This document shows, piece by piece, positions 14,670-21,623 of a DNA stretch of 21,623 nt. Within the stretch, counting starts at the first letter, position 1, and each line of letters starts with the position of its first letter. Where the stretch lies: the NCBI GenBank assembly GCA_938046705.1, contig CALIWP010000414.1, positions 1-21,623 of the forward strand, given 5' to 3'. The stretch is from an uncultured Campylobacter sp. Lineage in GTDB: Bacteria > Campylobacterota > Campylobacteria > Campylobacterales > Campylobacteraceae. Under the pieces are notes generated by a model. That model made no database searches. It saw only the letters and a list, made by a program, of their open reading frames with translations, and was not told where the DNA came from. The translations under genes were made by a program, and so were the position numbers.

Positions 14670-16928
14670 TCACTCGTGATGATAGTCGTCGTATATGACC
14701 TTGTTGGTTTGGAATTTGATGCGTTTTAGCTCGCGAATACGCAAAAATTCATCCTCCTCGATCCTTTGGATCTGGATGGCGGCCTTAAAGGTCGGAGTCT
14801 TACTGATAAAGTCCCAGCCGTTGCTGGTTAGCTCGTTGCAGCAGCTCTCCCAGTAGTGGTAGGTCATCTGTATGACGCCGTCTGGGACGATACCAGTGAC
14901 GTCAGCTTTGATGACGATGTAGCCGTATCTACTCCATGCCTTGATGAAGTCTCCTTGCTTGATACCGTAGCGCTCGGCCAGCTCAGGGTTCATCTCCGCG
15001 ATCGGTCCGATACTGTCGCCGCCCTCTTCGATAGCTTTTGATCGTCTAGTCATGACGCCGCCGGCGTACTGATAGACTTTACGCGTAGTTAGCAGCTGTA
15101 TCGGATACTCGGCGTCGGTCGGCTCGTCCACGCTACCGGCCATCACTTCGTATTCAGGCGGTAAATTTACGCGTTTAGCAAACTCGGCTTTTGCCGGCTC
15201 GATATCCGCGACGCTCTTTACGTGCAAGCAAGGGATAAATTTACCTTTGCCGTCGGGCGTAAAGAATTTTTTATCTAGATATAGGCTCTGTCCGCCCATG
15301 TCGTTTTCATCAGGGCACGGCCAGTGCAAGCCGTGGTGCTTTTTGATGCGGTAGTAGCTCATGCCGCCGTATCTTCTAGGATCGCACTTGCGCACCTCTT
15401 CCCAAATTTCTTCAGGCGAGTTAAAGTTAAATCCCTCGGTCGCTCCGAGCCTTCGCGCGATCTCGCAGATGATCCACCAGTCTTGTCTGGCGTCTCCCGG
15501 AGGCGTGATGACGTGCTCGTTGTGCTGGACGCGGCGCTCGGCGTTGGCGTATAGGCCCTCTTTTTCGCTACTTGCCACACCCGGTAGCACGACGTCGGCT
15601 TTACGCGACGTTTCGGTTAAAAATATATCCTGAACCACGTACATATCTACTTTAGAGATCGCTTTTAGGAAGTGGTTGGTGTTTGGATCGGTCATAACCG
15701 GGTTTTCGCCCATCGTCCAGAAAAAGTGCACCCTGCCGTCAAGGATGGCATTTGGCACTTCGGTTTTATGGATGCCGATTTTACCGTTTAGAAAGCCTGG
15801 CTCTAGATGCCAAACCTGCTCAAACCACTCGCGCTGTTTAGGATCGGTTACCGAGCCTAAATTTGGGAAAATATTCGGCAACACGCCCATATCGCAGCAG
15901 CCTTGGACGTTTTCTTGTCCGCGTATCGGTAGGTCGCCGCTACCTAGCTCGCAGATATTTCCCGTTAAAAGGAATAAATTTGAGATATCGCAAACCGCGC
16001 CTACGCCGTGGTTAAAGTGCGTGACGCCCATACCGTGCGTGATGACCGCAGGTCTGATAGTCGCGTACATACGAGCCGCTTTTCTCACGTCCTCAGGATT
16101 TAGGTTGGTGTAGCTAGCGATGGCTTCAGGCGAGTAGTCCTTGACCGCTTCGCGCACGTATTCTACGCCTTTGGTGCATTCGTTTACGAAGTCCCAGTTA
16201 ACTAAATTTTCCTCGAAAATAACGTAAATGAGAGAGTTTATAACCGCGATATTGTGCTCGGGCGCTAGCTGCAAATGCACGTCCGCTCGGCTGGCAAATT
16301 CCGTTTTTATCGGGTCTACCACGATGAGCTTAGCGCCGCGGTTTAGCGCGCGCTGTATGTGCATCGCCGCGATCGGGTGGCCGTTTTCGGGGTTTGAGCC
16401 GATCATCAATATACAATTACTATAAGGTCCGATCTCCGTAAAGCTGTTTGTCGCCGCTCCGTTACCGATTGTTTTGGCAAGACCTGCCACAGTCGGAGCG
16501 TGTCAAATTCTAGCGCAGTGATCGACGTTATTCGTGCCGATTACGGCGCGCATTATCTTTTGCGCGACGTAGTTGTCCTCTAGCGTACAGCGAGCCGAGT
16601 AGTTGCCTACTAGCGCGTCAGGGCCGTATTTTTCCTTGACCTCTTTCATCTTTGCGACGACTAGATCGAGCGCTTCGTCCCAGCTAGCCTCCTCGAGATC
16701 TCCGTCTTTGCTAAATACGCCGTCTTTTTTGCGGATTAGCGGCTTTGTTAGTCTGTCGGGCGCCCCCACGTAGTCCCAGCCGTAAAAGCCCTTTAAGCAC
16801 AGATTTCCCTGATTTACGGGGTTATCCTGCACTCCAAGCGCGCTTCTTATCACGTTGTTTTCGACGTGAAGCTCGACCTGACAGCCCGTGCCACAGTATG
16901 GACATATGACTTTGCCGGTCTTTGTCAT
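14670..16928 (-). CDS. fdhF: Selenocysteine formate dehydrogenase FdhF (molybdopterin)
   Basis: This 752-aa cytoplasmic enzyme oxidises formate to CO2 at a bis-MGD molybdenum or tungsten centre. The frame is interrupted once by TGA at 16503-16505 (codon 142) within DHCARI-U-HAPTVAGL, the selenocysteine site of this family, so it is one intact gene. A 4Fe-4S cluster is bound by C9-P-Y-C12-G-T-G-C16 and C44, with the electron-relay lysine K46 and H143 next to selenocysteine; these match C8, C11, C15, C42, K44, U140 and H141 of E. coli FdhF. There is no Tat signal, unlike the larger periplasmic FdhA of Campylobacter. The start at 16926-16928 follows AAAGGAG; an in-frame ATG 33 bases upstream is less likely. 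No fdhB, fdhC or hydrogenase gene is adjacent. Confidence 0.95.
16455..16505 (-). other. Selenocysteine UGA codon and SECIS hairpin in fdhF
   Basis: Directly after UGA (16503-16505) the mRNA can fold into a long hairpin. The apical stem GGCA/TGCC (16485-16488 with 16476-16479) closes the loop GGUCU (16480-16484), the loop known from the E. coli fdhF SECIS. Below it, TGT/ACA and CCGA/TCGG can pair, or alternatively a 7-bp stem CGCTCCG/CGGAGCG (16494-16500 with 16455-16461). This is the binding site for SelB, which delivers selenocysteyl-tRNA, so the genome should encode selA, selB, selC and selD. Confidence 0.9.
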
Positions 16929-17529
16929 TTTTTCTCCTTTCCCGATGTGCAAAATTTGCATATTTATTAAATATGAAATATTCGCATATTTGTCCTTAAA
17001 AGATAATAAATTCTCTTAATCTTATAAATCAGTTTTCAAATTTAAGATTTAGTTTATATTTTATATCTGTAAACAAAGCTATAATAGCTGTAAAATCGCA
17101 TTTTCTAGCGTATCATTTTAGTTACTTATAAAGACGTGTTGAGAGATCTTATTAAGATAAGGATTAGAAATTGTATTAATGTAACTTAAAATTCTACTTC
17201 AACGCTTAATCAAATTTGATCCGTTTGTGAGGCGTAAAGCGAGCAAAAGACAGTTAAAATTTGTAAGCTTAAATTTGATAGCGCGAGCGTTTTGGCGTTA
17301 AATTTATTTTGAATTATTTTTGGAGTGCGATAAATTTATCGTGGGTTTTGGCGAGCTAAATTTGACCGCCGACCCCACGAAACTAAATTTAGCTTCGCGA
17401 GCGAGCCGCGCAAATTCTGCCAAATTTGACCCGTTTGGCCAGCCGTCAGTCCGCAAAACCGAGTCAAATTTGACGCGTTATTAAAGAGCTTGGCGAGCCA
17501 GCTTGCTCCAGACCCTTAAGCCGAACGGA
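16929..17529. other. Upstream region of fdhF with several small dyads
   Basis: No gene is visible in these 601 bases. Next to fdhF lie three CATATTT arms in alternating orientation (16959-16965, 16969-16975 reversed, 16985-16991). Further up are two near-perfect 13-bp dyads, AGCTATAATAGCT (17077-17089, containing TATAAT) and ATCTTATTAAGAT (17146-17158). Possible minus-strand -10 boxes occur within 16990-17070. From 17190 to 17500 the DNA is mostly AAATTT words. A weak GAGC/GCTC hairpin followed by TTTAATAA (about 17479-17507, minus strand) may end the thioesterase transcript. Confidence 0.5.
16959..16991 (-). promoter_or_regulatory. Candidate operator upstream of fdhF
   Basis: CATATTT-ATT-AAATATG (16959-16975) is an almost perfect 17-bp palindrome, and a third arm CATATTT (16985-16991) forms a second dyad with the middle one (9-base spacer). 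It ends 30 bases from the start codon. The word GCATATT occurs here twice, as it does in the importer operator. Confidence 0.5.
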
Positions 17530-17946
17530 TCAAAATCCGTGCGCCTTTTTTAGCTCCGGATCGATCGGCTTTTTCATGCCGTCTTTGGTCACGCTCACGT
17601 AGGTCGCGATCGCGGATGTCACGTGTATGCGCTCGCGAAAACCCGCCGCATTTAGCCGCAGCGCCGTGACTTCGATCTTGGTTTTGATCGAGGTGTTGCC
17701 CACGTCCGTTATCTTGGCGTAGCAGCTCACGACGTCGCCGACGAAAACGGGCTGTTTAAATATAATCTCTTGCATCGAGATCGTCACGACGCGCTCGGGC
17801 GACAGCTCCCGCGCGGCCTGTGCGCCGGCAAGATCGATCTGGCTTAGTATCCAGCCGCCAAATATATTGCCCGCCGAGTTTGTGTCTTTTGGCAAGGCGA
17901 CTTGTTTTATGCGCGGCTCGCCCATGCCTTCTAGCATTTCTTCCAT
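17530..17946 (-). CDS. yciA: Acyl-CoA thioesterase, YciA-like hotdog fold
   Basis: This 138-aa cytosolic enzyme hydrolyses acyl-CoA to free acid and CoA. The hotdog-fold signature is DTNSAGNIFGGWILSQID (residues 21-38), with the helix-start asparagine N27 region and D38, followed by EIIFKQPVFVGDVV and TSIKTKIEVTA, as in YciA and the Campylobacter homologue of known structure. The length is standard; family members form trimers or hexamers. The start at 17944-17946 has AGGAT 5-6 bases upstream. It is a single-gene unit and nothing in the neighbourhood indicates its physiological substrate. Confidence 0.92.
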   Translation of the reverse strand: MEEMLEGMGEPRIKQVALPKDTNSAGNIFGGWILSQIDLAGAQAARELSPERVVTISMQEIIFKQPVFVGDVVSCYAKITDVGNTSIKTKIEVTALRLNAAGFRERIHVTSAIATYVSVTKDGMKKPIDPELKKAHGF

Positions 17947-18340
17947 TTTTATCCTTTCGTTTTAGATTCGTAAATTTAGCGACTATTTACCACGTTTGGC
18001 TTGCTTACCCTCAAGTAAATTTAGCACGATTTCATCAAATTTGACATGTTTGCCCACCGATAAAGCCGAATTTGCGCCGCGATTTAGCCCAAGCAAATCA
18101 AATTTAACTTTTTAATTTTACGCCCGAATTTAAATGCAAAGAACCCGGACTCGCAGCAAATTCGGTAAATTTGCGGAGCGAGACGTACAAATTTAGGCCG
18201 CAAAACCCATATCCAAAAAATGCTAAACTCAGCGTCAAAAAGGTGCGGGTCTGGCCCGCTAGAAAAAGGCAAATTTGACGTAAATTTTGGGTCAAATTTG
18301 TATGCCGGGGTCGCCAGATTTAGCGCAAATTTGCCTCGGA
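17947..18340. other. Intergenic region ciaB-yciA
   Basis: Apart from the ciaB terminator, I see no gene in these 394 bases. AAATTT words are dense, and open frames in both directions consist of them and lack ribosome sites. The yciA promoter must lie at the right of its start (17947-18050), but no clear -10 stands out. Confidence 0.45.
18236..18260 (-). terminator. Probable terminator of ciaB
   Basis: On the minus strand GCGGG-CCAGA-CCCGC (18245-18259) is followed by ACC and TTTTT (18237-18241). It lies about 80 bases past the ciaB stop codon. Confidence 0.5.
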
Positions 18341-20170
18341 CTACTTTTCTCCAGCTTGCCATTTCTCCCATTCGCCGCTCTCGTCAAGCTCGTTTCCGAT
18401 AGCCTTGTAGCGGGCGTAGTAATGCTCTACAAAGGCCCTTGCCTGCGCGTGTTTAGGCAGGTAGCTTTTGCCCTCTTTGTCGCAAAATTTCGCCAAAAAC
18501 TCGCCCGCAGGAGCGCGCCTTGCGTAGTGAAGCGCCAAATTTTTGTAGTTTGCGAGGCAAATTTCTTTAAATTTAGCGTAGTGCTCGCGGTCAAATTTGA
18601 CGAGTAAAGCGCCATCCGCAAAACTAAGCGCGCCCGAGTCAAACAGCAGGCTCAGGTGTATGAGCCCCTCGCAGTAGTACGCGCGCACCTCATCGACCTC
18701 GCGCCACGCGATGAGTCCGACCGCGCGGGCGATCAGCTCGTGAAATACGCTCATCTCGTAGCTCGCCTCGCCGCCGATAAAGAAATTTACCAGCCCGCCC
18801 GTGGTCGCCTTGTACTCCTCGATAAATTTAAACTCGCCGTCTGCGTTCATCGCCTTTTCCGTGTCGGTGCCGACGAAAAGTATGTGCCCAAACTCGTGGC
18901 CGATCGTGGAGATTTCGTATGTTTTCTTCCAAATTTGCGGCTTTTTAAACAAAATTTCGCGCCCGTAGTCCAAAAACTCGCGCGAAAAAATCTCCTCGCT
19001 AAGCTTCATAAACGGCCGCGCCTTGGCGCTCTCGTAAACGTGCTCCACGAAGGCGAATATCTTTTTGCCGAGCTCCTTGCTCACGGTCTCGTCGTTTGGC
19101 ACGACCTGAGCCGAAAATAGCCCGTTTAGCTCGGCGCCGTAGTAGATCATCGGCACACTGATATAGGTTTGCGTTCTAGCAACGTTTTGCGTGACTTGGC
19201 GTGCTAGCGCGGCGTCCTTGATACCGCACTGCTCGCAAATTTGCTCGTAGGCGCGGATGACGCTAGCTTTAAATTTCTCCTCGTCAAAGTCGCTCGCACC
19301 CGCTAGCCTCACGTCCCACTCGAGCGCGACGGCGTGCGTGTAGGCATCCTCGTAGTACTCGAGCGGATGGCCGGGCTGCAGCAGGCCTTTTACCTCCATC
19401 CACGCGCGCTCGGCGTCCTGCCATGCTGGGATCGTGCGGTCGTTTTCGCGCTCGCAAAACGCCGCCTTTAGCTTTTCAAAGTACGTTACGTAGGCTCTTT
19501 GCTCGTCGTTTGCGGCTAGCGATTTTATATTTTTGATTAGCGCGTCCAGAGCGTCAGCCACGCGTTTTACTTCTTTTTCAAAAGCCGCGGCATACGGCGC
19601 GAAGGCGTATTTTTCGCCGTTTTTTATAACTGCGCCGTAGCTTCGCTCGCCCTTTTCGTCGCCGTCTTTTTGGTAGAGGCGGTTTTCGTCGATAAATTTG
19701 ATCGCCTCGGCCATGCTTGCAAATTTAGCTTCAAATTCTTTATTCGTCGTTTGCAGGATTTGCCTATCCCACGCGCTTTGCCACGCATTCATCGCTAGTC
19801 CCGCGCCGTGCATGCCGCTAAGTAGCGCCAGGTAAAACTCATCTAAAATTTTCTCCTCTTTTACCCGCGCCAACAGCTTTTCAAAACGCGCCTCGTAAAA
19901 CTCGCGCACGAGCTCAAAAGCTTCGTCTTTTATGCGCCCTATCGCGGCCTCCTCGCGCCCTTGTTTTTTTAGCTCGTTTTCTAGCGGCTCAACCTTTAGA
20001 TCGACTATGCGGCGCAAAACCGCGACCTTTTCGCTCTTCTCGCCCTTAAAACCCGCGATTTTTAGTATATTTTGCACGACATCGCTAGGATTATTCAGCT
20101 GCCTATACATCGCGTTTAGTTCATCTTTGCCGGCCGCTACTAGCTCGTTTAATCTTTTAAAATCGTTCAC
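18341..20170 (-). CDS. ciaB: CiaB homologue with metallopeptidase HEFGH motif
   Basis: This 609-aa protein matches Campylobacter invasion antigen B in length and general layout. There is no signal peptide and no membrane helix; it is largely helical and charged. Residues 425-429 read HEFGH inside STIGHEFGHILFVG, the HExxH zinc site of metallopeptidases, and 22-23 residues later FIEEYKATTGGL (E451/E452) could give the third ligand, as in gluzincins. CiaB was described in C. jejuni as a protein secreted through the flagellar system and needed for cell invasion; its enzymatic activity is, to my knowledge, not part of that description. The start is GTG at 20168-20170 with AAGGAT 5 bases upstream. 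It is monocistronic. Confidence 0.88.
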   Translation of the reverse strand: MNDFKRLNELVAAGKDELNAMYRQLNNPSDVVQNILKIAGFKGEKSEKVAVLRRIVDLKVEPLENELKKQGREEAAIGRIKDEAFELVREFYEARFEKLLARVKEEKILDEFYLALLSGMHGAGLAMNAWQSAWDRQILQTTNKEFEAKFASMAEAIKFIDENRLYQKDGDEKGERSYGAVIKNGEKYAFAPYAAAFEKEVKRVADALDALIKNIKSLAANDEQRAYVTYFEKLKAAFCERENDRTIPAWQDAERAWMEVKGLLQPGHPLEYYEDAYTHAVALEWDVRLAGASDFDEEKFKASVIRAYEQICEQCGIKDAALARQVTQNVARTQTYISVPMIYYGAELNGLFSAQVVPNDETVSKELGKKIFAFVEHVYESAKARPFMKLSEEIFSREFLDYGREILFKKPQIWKKTYEISTIGHEFGHILFVGTDTEKAMNADGEFKFIEEYKATTGGLVNFFIGGEASYEMSVFHELIARAVGLIAWREVDEVRAYYCEGLIHLSLLFDSGALSFADGALLVKFDREHYAKFKEICLANYKNLALHYARRAPAGEFLAKFCDKEGKSYLPKHAQARAFVEHYYARYKAIGNELDESGEWEKWQAGEK

Positions 20171-20842
20171 GTTTATCCTTTTTAAAATTTGGCGTATTTT
20201 AGCTTAAATTTGATGCATATCGCGTTAAAAATGAGTAAGCGGGGGTTAAATTTGAAGATGTGGACGGCTAAATTTGCGCCGTAAAGAGATTGGTTTATAA
20301 AGCTCAAATTTGCATTTATATAAAAACGGGGCACGGGGTCAAATTTGGAGGTCAAATTTAAGTCCGCGCGAGTAAATTTCGCTAAATTTAACGCTTTAGT
20401 GAGTAGCAATTTAAGAAATTCGAGATTTTACTGTGAAGTAGTTAAAAGTAAAACATGATGAGCTGGTTGCTTTTGGATTTTATTGAAATGCTTTAGATTG
20501 TAAAAATAGAGGATGGTGGTTAGAGGCGACTTGCAGAAGTGTATTAAAGCACCTATACATCGCTGTTTGATAGGTACATTTGAGATAAAAATGTCAAAAT
20601 GTGAACTCAATGTTCCTAAGTTTCACGAAATCTGAAAAATGGTTATGAAAATTCCGGTTTTCAAACTATTATTTCTGTAATGCCGTATTATAGGGCTTTT
20701 GTAAGCGTTGAGGTTTATTTTTTAAGTTTAGGGGGCTTAAGGTATCTCAATATTAATTTTTTTACTTAAGATTTTGTATTTTTGTGGCGTTTTTTGGCTC
20801 GAGGCTTAATTAAGCTTCGATGTCTTAAAATTGACTGATGTT
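20171..20842. other. 672-base gene-free, A+T-rich stretch
   Basis: The left half (20171-20400) carries the ciaB upstream region and AAATTT words. From about 20400 these words thin out and composition shifts to more A+T, suggesting DNA of different origin. Short frames exist (minus 20428-20610; plus 20513-20635, 40 codons, with AGAGG touching the ATG), but neither shows a recognisable protein or a well-spaced ribosome site. A 22-bp dyad lies at 20799-20820. Confidence 0.5.
20799..20820. repeat. 22-bp palindrome downstream of the toxin gene
   Basis: TCGAGGCTTAA and TTAAGCTTCGA face each other with a single mismatched pair. No T run follows on the minus strand, so it is a poor terminator for the toxin-antitoxin operon ending 22 bases away. 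Confidence 0.6.
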
Positions 20843-21109
20843 TCACGCTTGCCACTCGTTGGCTTTGTAAATGCCTAAAAGTTTAATGGCGTCTTTGTCG
20901 ATTAAATACGGCATTACGTAACCTTTGGCAATAAGCTCTCTTTTATCGTCCGTTATCGCTCGTCCTAGTCGCGGGTTGTCGCTCAAAAGCTCCACGGCGT
21001 CCAGTAGCTTACCGACAAAACCCTGCGCTCTGTTTGGGCTATCCTTTGCGATGAAGTCAAATACAACCCTTAGCTCGCGGTTAAAGCGTGCCGTGCGCTT
21101 AATTACCAT
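20843..21109 (-). CDS. RelE/ParE-family type II toxin
   Basis: This 88-aa basic protein has the RelE/ParE fold pattern: an N-terminal strand VIKRTARFNREL, helices with AKDSPNRAQGFVGKLLDAVELLSDNPRLGR, then the strands RELIAKGYVMPYLIDKDAIKLLGIYKANEW typical of the family C-terminus. RelE members cut mRNA in the ribosome and ParE members poison gyrase; the sequence does not settle which. Its start codon lies inside the antitoxin gene (7-base overlap, ATGGTAA), giving coupled translation with the antitoxin made first. No separate ribosome site is needed or seen. Confidence 0.88.
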   Translation of the reverse strand: MVIKRTARFNRELRVVFDFIAKDSPNRAQGFVGKLLDAVELLSDNPRLGRAITDDKRELIAKGYVMPYLIDKDAIKLLGIYKANEWQA

Positions 21110-21327
21110 TTGGCTATCTCGTCGCGTATTCCCTCTAGCGGATAGGTTTCAAGCTCGCCGCGCCTGATCGCTTCTATGTCGGCTTCATATTCGCTAAAGC
21201 GCGATTGATATTTAGCCTCATCGCTTAGGCTTAGCTTCACGCCGTCAAATTTAGCTAGCGTGATTAATATCTCTCTCGCCTTTTCTATGAAATCGGCGTT
21301 ATCCGTCCGTATGGTTAGAGTTTGCAT
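21103..21327 (-). CDS. Antitoxin partner of the RelE/ParE toxin
   Basis: This 74-aa acidic, helical protein is encoded immediately upstream of the toxin and overlaps it by 7 bases. The N-terminus MQTLTIRTDNADFIEKAREIL could form the DNA-binding strand and helix, and the acidic C-terminal half (SEYEADIEAIRRGELETYPLEGIRDEIAKW) is suited to wrap the toxin. I do not recognise a named antitoxin family; assignment rests on position, size and composition. AAAGG lies 7 bases before ATG. Such operons repress themselves, and the upstream region contains CCGC/GCGG and AGCC/GGCT inverted arms (about 21357-21398). Confidence 0.75.
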   Translation of the reverse strand: MQTLTIRTDNADFIEKAREILITLAKFDGVKLSLSDEAKYQSRFSEYEADIEAIRRGELETYPLEGIRDEIAKW

Positions 21328-21402
21328 ATCCTAGCCTTTGTTTTAAAATCCTATGAGCCATTTTAACCGCTTAGGGCTTATTATTTTATTAGGCGGCTAA
21401 AC

Positions 21403-21431
21403 TTGACTACTTTACAGACTTAGAGTAAAAT
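21403..21431 (+). promoter_or_regulatory. Sigma-70 promoter pointing out of the window
   Basis: TTGACT (21403-21408) and TAAAAT (21426-21431) are separated by exactly 17 bases. Transcription would begin near 21438, in the middle of the palindrome described next, and run to the right past the window edge. Confidence 0.6.
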
Positions 21432-21466
21432 TGCGACTAGTCGCAAAACTTTCCAAAGTCTGTAAA
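21411..21466. repeat. 56-bp concentric double inverted repeat
   Basis: An outer pair of perfect 11-bp arms, TTTACAGACTT (21411-21421) and AAGTCTGTAAA (21456-21466), encloses a perfect 16-bp palindrome TTGCGACTAGTCGCAA (21431-21446). Both dyads share the same centre, 21438.5. The 9-base spacers between them are not complementary. It overlaps the -10 box and predicted start of the rightward promoter, so it is likely an operator; a recombination or cruciform site is the alternative. Confidence 0.8.
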
Positions 21467-21623
21467 AATTTTAAAAACCTGACAATAGTAAGGGAAATGC
21501 CGCTACGCCGACCCCCACACCCTAGCCTTACTACAAAGAACCTAAGAAAATCTGCTTCAATAAAAAAATGGAGGCGAAATATTTTCACTGTGGCAAGTCG
21601 TTACGGTGCGTTCTGGTTGTGTG
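21467..21623. other. Right edge, probable leader of a gene outside the window
   Basis: TAGTAAGG (21486-21493) and CCTTACTA (21526-21533) form an 8-bp inverted repeat in what would be the leader of the rightward transcript. Two plus-strand frames stay open to the window end, from ATG 21497 and ATG 21568 (MEAKYFHCGKS...), but neither has a well-placed ribosome site, so no gene is called. Confidence 0.4.

Noticed and set aside
16503..16505. In-frame stop that would split the formate dehydrogenase into two pieces or make it a pseudogene
   Set aside because: It is TGA exactly at the family's selenocysteine position, followed by a SECIS hairpin with a GGUCU loop, and the frame on both sides is intact and conserved.
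16929..16961. Earlier ATG for fdhF adding 11 residues
   Set aside because: AAAGGAG lies directly before the ATG at 16928, and the family begins just before the CPYCGTGC cluster motif; the extension overlaps the candidate operator.
20428..20635. Short frames on both strands in the A+T-rich stretch
   Set aside because: There is no recognisable product; the plus-strand ATG abuts its only purine-rich site, and the minus frame has none.
21568..21623. Start of a partial gene (MEAKYFHCGKS...)
   Set aside because: Only 18 codons are visible, without a ribosome site, and another frame is equally open; this cannot be decided without the sequence to the right.
1..21623. CRISPR arrays, tRNA or rRNA genes, complete insertion sequences
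   Set aside because: No regularly spaced repeats, no cloverleaf signatures, no transposase gene and no terminal inverted repeats with target duplications were found. The AAATTT words are too short and irregular to be an array.

Overview
The window looks like a chromosomal segment of a Campylobacter, probably one of the higher-GC oral species (concisus/rectus/showae group). The evidence is a dimeric all-alpha dUTPase of the Campylobacter type, a CiaB homologue, an EptC-type phosphoethanolamine transferase, a YciA-type thioesterase, Campylobacter-like AT-rich -10 boxes, and intergenic DNA saturated with the word AAATTT in both orientations. The species is an inference; no rRNA or tRNA gene was seen.

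Layout. 1-7500, mostly plus strand, carries envelope and housekeeping genes: a Bcr/CflA drug exporter, diacylglycerol kinase dgkA, phosphoethanolamine transferase eptC, a minus-strand pair (DUF1294 membrane protein plus UPF0306 flavin-reductase-like protein), an unrecognised 171-aa protein, dut, an EI24-family membrane protein and a 62-aa zinc-ribbon protein with a clear terminator. 7916-9274 is gdhA, also with a terminator. 9714-14480, minus strand, is a FecBCD-type metal or siderophore importer: binding protein, then a secreted tannase-like esterase, a 431-base gap, then permease and ATPase whose stop and start codons overlap. Two near-identical 26-bp direct repeats, 32 bp apart, sit in the promoter of the binding-protein gene. 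14670-16928, minus strand, is a full-length selenocysteine formate dehydrogenase (fdhF) read through an in-frame TGA at codon 142, with a recognisable SECIS hairpin; no electron-transfer subunit or hydrogenase gene lies beside it. A thioesterase gene and ciaB follow, both minus strand. From about 20400 the DNA is visibly richer in A+T and holds a type II toxin-antitoxin pair. The right edge has a 56-bp dyad made of two inverted repeats that share the same centre and overlap a good plus-strand promoter.

How it fits together. The importer with its periplasmic esterase reads as an uptake system that may open an ester-linked ligand (such as a catechol or galloyl ester) and import the metal; nickel or molybdate/tungstate are alternatives, the latter because a molybdenum/tungsten enzyme is next door. 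The promoters of the binding-protein gene and of fdhF share the half-site GCATATT, twice each, so a common regulator is possible. The most rewarding items to test are the esterase inside the metal-uptake operon, the repeat operator, the metallopeptidase signature in CiaB, and the concentric dyad at the right edge.
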